Below are positions 1-6,862 of a stretch of 64,000 nucleotides of DNA, in pieces. Location: NCBI GenBank assembly GCA_965234365.1, contig OZ248345.1, forward strand, positions 310,001-374,000. The letters are read 5' to 3'. The position numbers and the translations under genes were made by a program. The notes below the pieces were generated by a model that searched no databases, was not told where the DNA came from, and was given only the letters and a program-made list of their open reading frames with translations. This DNA is from Planktophila grossartii (GTDB lineage: Bacteria > Actinomycetota > Actinomycetes > Nanopelagicales > Nanopelagicaceae). Each line of letters begins with the position of its first letter. Position 1 is the first letter of the stretch.

Positions 1-795
1 TCCCACAGGAATTTTGGTCTGCTCTACAAATTTCTGAAGCGCATCATGAGCATCGGAGTAGATGACTCCGCCACCTGCAACGATAAATGGGTTCTTTGCC
101 TTTGCGATAACTCGAGCGACGTCGGCAAGAAGCGCTGCTTCTGCACGTGGGCGACGGATATGCCATTCGCGATCTGCAAGAAATTCTTCAGGCACATCAA
201 TAACTTCCGCCTGCACATCTTCGGGTAAAGCGATGGTGACTGCACCTGTTTCAGATGGATCTGTTAAGACACGCATCGCACTTAAGAGCGCTGAGAAAAC
301 CTGTTCTGGGCGCTGTACTCGATCGAAGAAACGAGAGAGTGGCTTAAAGGCATCATTTACTGAAAGTGATGCATCGTGCGGCATCTCAAGTTGTTGAAGA
401 ACTGGGTCTGAAGATCGATTTGAAAAGGTATCGGATGGAAGAAGTAAGACAGGCAAGTGATTTGTGGTTGCTACTGCAGCGCCCGTCAACATGTTTGTGG
501 CTCCTGGACCCACGGATGCAGCGCATGCAAAGGTTGCACGGCGACGCTTCATGCGCGCGAATGCAGTTGATTCGTGAACCATCGCTTGTTCATTACGAGC
601 TTGGAAGTACGGCATCCGAGAAGGATCTTCAACAGAGAGTTGCTTCAGCGCTTGACCGATACCAGCAACATTTCCATGGCCAAAGATTCCGAAGACACCT
701 TGAATTGTGCGTTCGCGGTTATTGCCATCGACTGTGTATTGGTGTGAAAGGAATTCAACAATTGCTTGGCTAACTGTCATTCTGCGTGTGGCCAT
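1..795 (-). CDS. iolD: IolD, trihydroxycyclohexane-1,2-dione acylhydrolase, N-terminal part (cut by window edge)
   Basis: Thiamine-diphosphate enzyme that opens the inositol-derived ring dione to 5-deoxy-glucuronate. Only the first 265 codons are present; the frame stays open to base 1, and the family is usually over 600 residues. The start ATG at 793-795 is preceded by AAGGAG with a 6-nt spacer. The N-terminus reads MATRRMTVSQAIVEFL. The TPP-family segment GIFGHGNVAGIG and the conserved glutamate region FQARNEQAMVHEST are present, followed by ASVGPGATNM, as in acetolactate-synthase-like proteins. It is third in an mmsA-iolB-iolD operon, 12 nt after the iolB stop. The partial state is a window artefact, not a pseudogene. 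Identity is secure from the motifs plus the neighbours. Confidence 0.93.
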   Translation of the reverse strand, partial: MATRRMTVSQAIVEFLSHQYTVDGNNRERTIQGVFGIFGHGNVAGIGQALKQLSVEDPSRMPYFQARNEQAMVHESTAFARMKRRRATFACAASVGPGATNMLTGAAVATTNHLPVLLLPSDTFSNRSSDPVLQQLEMPHDASLSVNDAFKPLSRFFDRVQRPEQVFSALLSAMRVLTDPSETGAVTIALPEDVQAEVIDVPEEFLADREWHIRRPRAEAALLADVARVIAKAKNPFIVAGGGVIYSDAHDALQKFVEQTKIPVG

Positions 796-807
796 ATCAA
801 CTCCTTC

Positions 808-1716
808 CTAAGCTCCGTAGGGCAATCTTGGGTCTGTTTGCTGTGATTGCCAAGTGTCGCGAATCCAAGCTTGGTCGGGATGGTCAGTGGCATTCCATGC
901 ACGTTCTGGATCTGGTCCTGCCATCACATTGAAGAAGTACAGGTCATAACCAGGTCCTGCTGCAGCCGGACCATGCCAACCGTAAGGAACGAGTGCAACA
1001 TCGCCAGAGTGAATCTCTTCATTGACATCGTAAGGTCGTGAATCTGCAGAAGTTCCGCGGAAATAACCAAAGGGAGAAGATGTGGTCGGCACTGGCGCCC
1101 CGCGAGTAACGGCACTTTCAAAGTAGTAAATCTCTTCAAGGTTTGATTCTTTGCCAGCAATATATGCATCGTGCTTATGTGAAGGCGAGCCAGACCAGTT
1201 GCCAGCGGGAACAATAACTTCGCAGACAATCATGCGATCTGCATCGAGAGTATCGGGCATTCCTAAGTTATGTACTTGGCGGGTTTCACGCCCTGCGCCA
1301 CGCATCGTTACTGAAACCTTCTCTTTAGGAGTGAATTGCACAGGTTTAGCCACAGTTGCAGGTGTTTCACCCACTGCGATTCGACCGTTGCCAGAGATAG
1401 TCGCTGATGTATGAATGGGTAGATAGATAAAATCTGATGGACCATGGAATACAGATGTGCGCCCACTCAATACTTGGCTTGATACATCGACGCCAGATAC
1501 ATATTCAACAAGAAATTCTTCGCCTTCTAAAGCAAAGATGATGCGTTCGTTGGAATCACTTGGAAGTGTGAGGGATTTTCCAGAAGTTAAAGTTCCAACC
1601 CGCACACCTGTGTACTTCCAACCCGCGACAGGTGGACTCTGCGGATCGACATGGATATCCCAATCACCCTGAGCTAGCTCAGAGTTCTTGAAGTACCACT
1701 TGCTTGCAGAGGTCAT
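808..1716 (-). CDS. iolB: IolB, 5-deoxy-glucuronate isomerase
   Basis: Cupin-fold isomerase converting 5-deoxy-D-glucuronate to 2-deoxy-5-keto-gluconate in myo-inositol catabolism; cytosolic. 302 residues, about the usual size. The KduI/IolB signature lies mid-protein: GNWSGSPSHKHD followed by NLEEIYYFE gives the His/His/Glu metal ligands, and VPYGWHGPAAAGPGYDLYF near the C-terminus gives the last His and the typical family ending (NVMAGPDPERAW). It lies 19 nt downstream of mmsA and 12 nt upstream of iolD, all on the minus strand, so it is one operon. No strong Shine-Dalgarno precedes this start; the upstream bases contain a second copy of a 10-bp repeat from the end of mmsA, so translation may depend on coupling. 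Confidence 0.95.
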   Translation of the reverse strand: MTSASKWYFKNSELAQGDWDIHVDPQSPPVAGWKYTGVRVGTLTSGKSLTLPSDSNERIIFALEGEEFLVEYVSGVDVSSQVLSGRTSVFHGPSDFIYLPIHTSATISGNGRIAVGETPATVAKPVQFTPKEKVSVTMRGAGRETRQVHNLGMPDTLDADRMIVCEVIVPAGNWSGSPSHKHDAYIAGKESNLEEIYYFESAVTRGAPVPTTSSPFGYFRGTSADSRPYDVNEEIHSGDVALVPYGWHGPAAAGPGYDLYFFNVMAGPDPERAWNATDHPDQAWIRDTWQSQQTDPRLPYGA

Positions 1717-1735
1717 CTACTTAGTTCTGTATCGA

Positions 1736-3226
1736 TTAGTTCTGTGGGAAGCCGAGGTTAATTCCACCGTGGCTTGGATCAAGCCAACGAGAAGTAATTG
1801 CCTTGCCACGAGTAAAGAAGTGAACGCCTTCAACTCCGTGCGCCTTGGTATCGCCGAAAAGTGATTGCTTCCAGCCACCGAAGGAGTAGTAAGCAACAGG
1901 TACAGGGATTGGAACGTTAATTCCGACCATACCAACCTGAATTTCATTCTGGAAACGACGGGCTGCGCCACCATCGTTGGTAAAGATTGCTGTTCCGTTT
2001 CCGAATGCACCGCTATTAATCAGTGCAACACCTTCGTCATAGCTCTTTACGCGCACGATAGAAAGTACTGGTCCGAAGATTTCTTCGGTATAAACCTTTG
2101 ATGTTGTAGGTACTTTGTCGACCAAAGTTGGTGCGAGCCAGAAGCCATTGGCATCGCCATCAACTTGTGGGTTACGGCCATCGACAACAACTGTTGCGCC
2201 ATCTTTTTCGGCGATATCGATATATGACGCGACTTTATCGCGGTGTTCGCGAGTAACGAGCGGCCCCATATCGCAGCCACGGCGGCCATCGCCTGTGCGG
2301 AGCTTGCCCATACGCTCGACAATCTTTGGAATCAACGTATCGGCAACTGGTTCCACAGCAACGACAACCGAGATCGCCATGCAGCGTTCGCCTGCGCTAC
2401 CGAAACCTGCGTTGATTGCAGAGTCTGCAACGAGTTCGAGGTCTGCATCTGGAAGAACCAACATATGGTTCTTAGCACCACCAAGAGCCTGAACGCGCTT
2501 TCCAGTGCGGGAAGCGCTCTCGTAAATATATTGTGCAATCGGAGTTGAGCCTACGAAGGAGATGGACTCGACGTCAGGGCTATTGAGTAGTCCATCTACG
2601 GATTCCTTATCTCCATTGAGAACGTTAAACACACCATCTGGAAGACCGGCCTCCTTCCAAAGCTTTGCAACCCACATAGATGCAGATGGATCTTTTTCAG
2701 ATGGCTTAATAACAACTGTATTTCCGGCTGCGATAGCAATCGGGAAGAACCACATCGGAACCATTGCAGGGAAGTTAAATGGGCTGATAATGCCCACTAC
2801 ACCGAGTGGCTGACGAGTTGAATAAACATCAACACCTGTCGAGACATTCTCTGAGTAAAAACCCTTTAAGAGGTGGGGGATACCTGTAGCAAATTCGACA
2901 ACTTCTTGTCCACGAGTGATTTCACCGAGAGCATCGGAGAGAACTTTTCCGTGTTCGCTTGTAATGATTTCTGCGAGTTCGCCTTTACGAGAATTAAGTA
3001 GTTCGCGGAAGGTGAAGATGATTTGCTGACGCTTTGCAAGCGACTCATCACGCCATGCAGGAAATGCATCTTTAGCTGCCTTGATAGCTGCATCAATCTC
3101 AATTTGGTTTGCAAGGGCAACGCGCTTTGTCTCTGTACCAAGAGCTGGGTCATAAACAGGCGAAGTTCTTCCTGACTTGCTGACGTACTCAGTTCCATTG
3201 ATCCAGTGATTGACAATCGCACTCAT
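1736..3226 (-). CDS. mmsA: Methylmalonate-semialdehyde dehydrogenase (CoA-acylating), MmsA/IolA
   Basis: Oxidises malonate/methylmalonate semialdehyde to acetyl-CoA or propionyl-CoA, the final step of inositol breakdown. 496 residues from the chosen start. Aldehyde-dehydrogenase landmarks: SPFNFPA (Asn151), nucleophile Cys282 in GSAGERCMA, and QALGGAKNH around 247-254, where the glutamate general base of ordinary aldehyde dehydrogenases is replaced, as is typical for the CoA-acylating subfamily. The start at 3226 (MSAIVNHWING) is preferred over an in-frame ATG 30 codons upstream because GGGGGAAAT lies directly before it, homology begins there, and the upstream start would swallow the promoter. 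First gene of the iol operon; a promoter and palindrome precede it. Confidence 0.95.
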   Translation of the reverse strand: MSAIVNHWINGTEYVSKSGRTSPVYDPALGTETKRVALANQIEIDAAIKAAKDAFPAWRDESLAKRQQIIFTFRELLNSRKGELAEIITSEHGKVLSDALGEITRGQEVVEFATGIPHLLKGFYSENVSTGVDVYSTRQPLGVVGIISPFNFPAMVPMWFFPIAIAAGNTVVIKPSEKDPSASMWVAKLWKEAGLPDGVFNVLNGDKESVDGLLNSPDVESISFVGSTPIAQYIYESASRTGKRVQALGGAKNHMLVLPDADLELVADSAINAGFGSAGERCMAISVVVAVEPVADTLIPKIVERMGKLRTGDGRRGCDMGPLVTREHRDKVASYIDIAEKDGATVVVDGRNPQVDGDANGFWLAPTLVDKVPTTSKVYTEEIFGPVLSIVRVKSYDEGVALINSGAFGNGTAIFTNDGGAARRFQNEIQVGMVGINVPIPVPVAYYSFGGWKQSLFGDTKAHGVEGVHFFTRGKAITSRWLDPSHGGINLGFPQN

Positions 3227-3250
3227 ATTTCCCCCTTGATTCAGAAGTGA

Positions 3251-3276
3251 ATAATAGAGGTAATTCCGTGACACGG
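3251..3276 (-). promoter_or_regulatory. Candidate iol operon promoter with overlapping palindrome
   Basis: On the minus strand a TATTAT hexamer (3251-3256) lies 24 nt before the mmsA start. An 11-nt palindrome, CCGTG-N-CACGG (3266-3276), covers the position expected for the upstream promoter half. A repressor bound there would block transcription, as expected for substrate-induced inositol genes. No -35 box of good quality is visible, so activator dependence is also possible. The regulator is not in this window. Confidence 0.35.
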
Positions 3277-3433
3277 ATAGCGGTCTACTTGCAAGTATTT
3301 TGCGGGGGGCTGGCACTCAAACGCTTAATACTTTCATCACATTTTTCAGCGTGAGAAAGTTAGTGATTCACCCTTGTGACTTAAGAGACTAGATGGCAAG
3401 TGCTAGCACTAGACGATTCTTACTTTTCAACTT

Positions 3434-3481
3434 TTGCAACTGAAAAGATTCTCTCGTAAGTAAAGGTAATTACTTAAGGAG
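3434..3481 (+). promoter_or_regulatory. Promoter and ribosome-binding site of the secreted-protein unit
   Basis: TTGCAA (3434-3439), a 17-nt spacer and TAAGTA (3457-3462) form a good housekeeping-type promoter. AAGGAG (3476-3481) lies 6 nt before the ATG at 3488. The arms CTTTTCA (3423-3429) and TGAAAAG (3441-3447) flank the -35 box and could be an operator. Confidence 0.5.
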
Positions 3482-3487
3482 AGAGTA

Positions 3488-4141
3488 ATGATGAATATCA
3501 GAAAATCTAAAGCAGCAAAAGCTGTCGTAATTGCAACTTCACTATTTTTCTTTGTTTCACAATCTGGCGCAGCAAATGCGGCAACGAAGACGATCACTTG
3601 TTATAAAGGGACTGCATCTAAGAAGGTAAGCACGGCAAAGTGCCCGACTGGTTGGAGTACAACAAAACCTGTTGCAGGTAAGCCAGCTGCAGGAGCAACG
3701 TCTGCAAAGACTGTTGCAATCAATGGAAATTACAGCGGAACAGTTTCATTGCTCTGGGGCGACACATATGTACAAGTCACATCTGTTAAAGCAACTGGAA
3801 CAGGAACTGTCGCTGACCTAGGAGAGTTCGTTGGATCGGGTGCAGCTGCACCGGCTTCACAGTGCGACACTTTTGATGGCTCGGCCACTCTCGGAAATGG
3901 AGCTGACACGCTCAAGGTTGCCTTTGATTCAAGTGCAAAGGGTTGCGCTGAAGATGACAGTGCACCTACCAAAATCACATTTAGCGGTAACGCTGTTGTA
4001 AAGAGCGGAACAGGTAAGTACGCAGGAGCAACAGGAACTTTCAAGGTTTCCGGAAGCTTCAATATTAAAACGATTTCTGCAGGTTCTAAGGAATCTGCTC
4101 CGTTCACTATGACCGCTAGCGGTTCAGTAACGCTCAAGTAA
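3488..4141 (+). CDS. Secreted protein of unknown function, first of three
   Basis: 217 residues. Clear Sec signal peptide: basic start MMNIRKSKAAK, hydrophobic VVIATSLFFFVSQSG, then ANAA as a likely cleavage site near residue 32. The mature N-terminus carries a cysteine pair in ITCYKG...KCPTGW, then a Ala/Gly/Thr/Ser-rich beta-type domain with two further Cys (SQCDTF, KGCAED) and a GTGKYAGATGTFKVSGSF stretch resembling extracellular beta-barrel/lipocalin-like repeats. Two adjacent ATG codons are possible starts; the first is 6 nt from AAGGAG. It leads a unit with the next two secreted proteins (gaps of 25 and 34 nt). I do not recognise the family and assign no function. Confidence 0.85.
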   Translation: MMNIRKSKAAKAVVIATSLFFFVSQSGAANAATKTITCYKGTASKKVSTAKCPTGWSTTKPVAGKPAAGATSAKTVAINGNYSGTVSLLWGDTYVQVTSVKATGTGTVADLGEFVGSGAAAPASQCDTFDGSATLGNGADTLKVAFDSSAKGCAEDDSAPTKITFSGNAVVKSGTGKYAGATGTFKVSGSFNIKTISAGSKESAPFTMTASGSVTLK

Positions 4142-4166
4142 TTCACCCAGAATAAAGGAGAAGAAA

Positions 4167-5114
4167 ATGAAAGTTACACAGTCACGAAAGTTAGTGGTGA
4201 CAGCTCTGATTTCAGGGTTGGTATCACTGGGAATGGGAACTGCACAGGCTGCGGATTCAACGTTGATCTTGAGCGGTGGAAATGGCGTCTATAACCTCGG
4301 ACCCATCGCTATCAATGGAACTGCAAGTTCAGCAGGTGTAGTGAAGTACATGCTCGACGGCAAGGTCATTGCTGGTTGCGAAGCGGTAGCTACAACAGCT
4401 GCAACTCCATTTACAGCAAAGTGCGCATGGGTTCCTGCAGCTGCAGGTCCTGCTGTTCTCACCGGTGAATTCACACCAACGGATTCCGCGCTCACAAAGG
4501 CCACATCGAACACTCTAAAGGTAACTATCGGTGTACCTGTACAGGGCGTTGTTTCACCTATTCATATCTACGTGGACACAATTCTTGCGACAGGTACAAC
4601 CGGAGCTCTTGCTCCACGATTCAACGGCTGCGCAATTATGAATGAATTCTTACTCGGCCAGACAATCGTCTTCCGCGTCTATGCAAATAACGCTGATCAA
4701 GGTGGAGCTGTAATGGATTCATCTAATACTTCAAAGGCATATGTAGAAGTTGCTGGAATTAAGGATCCGATTGCTCTCGCATACGGAAACCACAGTGGCG
4801 TTGCATTCTGGACAGGCGTTCTTAAGACAGGCGCAGCACCTCTGTACAGCACTCTCGGAGTTATCAATTACAAGGTAACTCTTATTGCTAAAGATTCAGA
4901 CACCATGAAGGTGCTCTCAACAAAGCTCGCCGCAAAGAAGAATGCAGATGGAACTCGCGTTGTTGATTCTTCAGGCAAAGCTGTCTACGACCGCGTTACT
5001 TACTACCGCACAGTTCAGGTCTCACCTGCGCTCAAGGGAGCAACTGGCACTTGGAGTTCAAACTTCACTGCCAACTCACAGCTCTCACTCTTTGCTGCTC
5101 CAACTGCAAAGTAA
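4167..5114 (+). CDS. Secreted protein of unknown function, second of three
   Basis: 315 residues. Signal peptide MKVTQSRKLVVTALISGLVSL with a cleavage-type TAQAAD near residue 28. The first ~110 mature residues look like a bacterial Ig-like beta-sandwich (GGNGVYNLGPIAINGTASSA; one Cys pair, VIAGCE and AKCAWV). The second half, from about residue 125, has NGCAIMNEFLLGQTIVFRVY and a Gly/Asn-rich region suggestive of another beta domain. No membrane anchor, sortase motif or lipobox is seen, so it is either released or held by partner proteins. AAAGGAGAAGAAA precedes the ATG. Function not recognised; co-transcription with its neighbours suggests a shared surface or extracellular complex. Confidence 0.85.
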   Translation: MKVTQSRKLVVTALISGLVSLGMGTAQAADSTLILSGGNGVYNLGPIAINGTASSAGVVKYMLDGKVIAGCEAVATTAATPFTAKCAWVPAAAGPAVLTGEFTPTDSALTKATSNTLKVTIGVPVQGVVSPIHIYVDTILATGTTGALAPRFNGCAIMNEFLLGQTIVFRVYANNADQGGAVMDSSNTSKAYVEVAGIKDPIALAYGNHSGVAFWTGVLKTGAAPLYSTLGVINYKVTLIAKDSDTMKVLSTKLAAKKNADGTRVVDSSGKAVYDRVTYYRTVQVSPALKGATGTWSSNFTANSQLSLFAAPTAK

Positions 5115-5148
5115 TAAGCACTTTCACAATTAAACGATCGGAGAGATT

Positions 5149-6804
5149 ATGAAGAAGTACCGCGGTATAGCGGCAGCTGCAGTAGCGGTGTTGGCTCTTG
5201 GCCTCATCGCTCCTGCACAGGCTGCAGATAATCCAGTAAAGCTCACACCACCCAAGGAGTTGGTGGGCGTTCCTGCCATTCCATTTACTGGAATTAAAGC
5301 GCAGACATTTACAACGCCTGCAAATATGGTCAATCTTGAAGTTACCCCAACTCAGGTAGTCATTCATGAACCAATCACAATCACTGGTAAAGGCCTCACT
5401 GCAAATACGCCCGTAACTCTTACTTGGTCCACAAGTGATGCAACATGGGTTACAGATATTCAGCCTGCAACCGTGAACTACATGGGAACTTCCTATTCAA
5501 AGTACAACGTTGTGATTGCAACAATCACAACTGATGCTCTGGGCGGGTTTGTTTATAAGACCAAGGTTCCATCAGATTTTGGTGGCGTTCACGATATCTA
5601 CGCAGTCAATAACGATGTCGCTCTTGCACATGGCGGCTTGCAGATTGCTCGTACATTGAAAATCACGCCTTCAAGTGGCCCAATCGGCACACCTATCACA
5701 ATTGAATACACAGGCCTTGGGCCAACTCTGTATGCAGCCGGTTCTGCCGTCTATTACGACAGCAAGTACACAGGCTCTATGCAGGCGCGTTGGACACGTG
5801 GAACTGCAAAGACAACCATCCTTGCAACTGGTGTTGTCGGCAAGCATTACATTCAGACAAATGAAGCAATCAGCTTCTCTTATCTCAATCAGATGCAATC
5901 ACCTGTGCCATTTGCTAATAGCGAGATGGGTACATTCACTGTCACAAAAGATAACGGTCTCTTTAAGCCATATGTGATTTACCCACCTGTGATGACACCA
6001 ACCGTTGACCAGCGCACCACACTTTCAACCGCTGGTCTTGACCCTGCTACAAGTGCAAAAATGTCACTTGCACCAGACCACGGAATCGTTGGTAGCAAGT
6101 TCACTGTGAATGTCTCCGGTATACCTACAAAGGGTATGCACACTTTGGTTTGGTCAACCGTTGTTGGAAACCGAGTTAACTGCACCACCGGTACATGTTG
6201 GATTTACAACCCAATTCCACTAGGAACAGTTGATGTCACCGACGGAACAGTGAATAAAGAAGTCACAGTCCCAGATCATCTCGGTGGATTCCACGTAGTT
6301 CAGGTTAAGAGCGGCGATGTTGTAGAAGCTCAGCAAGTCTTCTACGTTCGCGAAAGCATCCAGCCACTGACCGATAAGAATGGCAAAGTCGTCACCATGG
6401 GCGTTGCAAAGGCTGATTTATCCGGATCTCCTGAAGCATTCGCTCGCGGTGGACAAGGAACACCGACCTACACATTTAAAGAGGGCGAAGAATTTACGCT
6501 CTCATTGAAGGGCGTGGGTTGGACACAGATGGATAACACATTGGCAGTGGCATATGACAACAGTTATGTTGGCTATGGCTGCGGATTTAACTCTAATGGT
6601 TATCTCGTCGTACACCTCAAGGCACTTGGTGGAGTAGGAACTCACATTATTTCAATGCGACCACTTCTCTATACACAACAGCCTTCATTCGCTAATACTC
6701 CCTATGGAATGGTTCCGATTCTTACCTCTGAATCTGACCTTCCAGGATTAGCACTGGGTTATCAAATCCCAACCATTTACTTCTCAATCAAAGTTGTGAA
6801 GTAA
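5149..6804 (+). CDS. Large secreted protein with repeated Ig-like domains, third of three
   Basis: 551 residues. Signal peptide MKKYRGIAAAAVAVLALGLI then APAQAAD, cleaved near residue 26. At least four segments share the pattern of a Pro/Gly lead-in followed by alternating hydrophobics: VTPTQVVIHEPITITGKGL (about 65-83), ITPSSGPIGTPITIEYTGL (about 170), LAPDHGIVGSKFTVNVSGI (about 306) and KEGEEFTLSLKGVGW (about 443). This resembles IPT/TIG or other Ig-like cell-surface domains. A Cys pair lies in NCTTGTCW and another Cys in GYGCGF. It ends at IKVVK without an anchor. ATCGGAGAG precedes the ATG, and a terminator follows at 6831. Likely an extracellular structural or binding protein; ligand unknown. 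Confidence 0.85.
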   Translation: MKKYRGIAAAAVAVLALGLIAPAQAADNPVKLTPPKELVGVPAIPFTGIKAQTFTTPANMVNLEVTPTQVVIHEPITITGKGLTANTPVTLTWSTSDATWVTDIQPATVNYMGTSYSKYNVVIATITTDALGGFVYKTKVPSDFGGVHDIYAVNNDVALAHGGLQIARTLKITPSSGPIGTPITIEYTGLGPTLYAAGSAVYYDSKYTGSMQARWTRGTAKTTILATGVVGKHYIQTNEAISFSYLNQMQSPVPFANSEMGTFTVTKDNGLFKPYVIYPPVMTPTVDQRTTLSTAGLDPATSAKMSLAPDHGIVGSKFTVNVSGIPTKGMHTLVWSTVVGNRVNCTTGTCWIYNPIPLGTVDVTDGTVNKEVTVPDHLGGFHVVQVKSGDVVEAQQVFYVRESIQPLTDKNGKVVTMGVAKADLSGSPEAFARGGQGTPTYTFKEGEEFTLSLKGVGWTQMDNTLAVAYDNSYVGYGCGFNSNGYLVVHLKALGGVGTHIISMRPLLYTQQPSFANTPYGMVPILTSESDLPGLALGYQIPTIYFSIKVVK

Positions 6805-6830
6805 TAGCAGTACCCTCCTTATAGAAGAAG

Positions 6831-6862
6831 TCCCGTTACCTTTCGAGGTGGCGGGATTTTCT
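6831..6862 (+). terminator. Rho-independent terminator of the secreted-protein unit
   Basis: A 10-bp stem (6831-6840 with 6847-6856, two G-U pairs), loop TTTCGA, then TTTTCT. It contains the stop codon of the convergent MMPL gene (6836-6838), so the last codons of that gene double as terminator stem. No matching T-run exists for the minus strand, so it works one way. Confidence 0.75.

Noticed and set aside
46..773. Plus-strand open frames at the left end
   Set aside because: They lie antisense to the iolD gene, whose frame has clear TPP-enzyme motifs; their translations have no recognisable features.
3227..3316. Longer N-terminus for mmsA
   Set aside because: The extra 30 codons have no homology, include the promoter region, and the inner ATG has a strong ribosome site.
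3399..3410. HrcA (CIRCE) operator
   Set aside because: The half-site resembles CIRCE but the 9-nt spacer is missing, the arms are in the opposite arrangement, and no chaperone gene follows.
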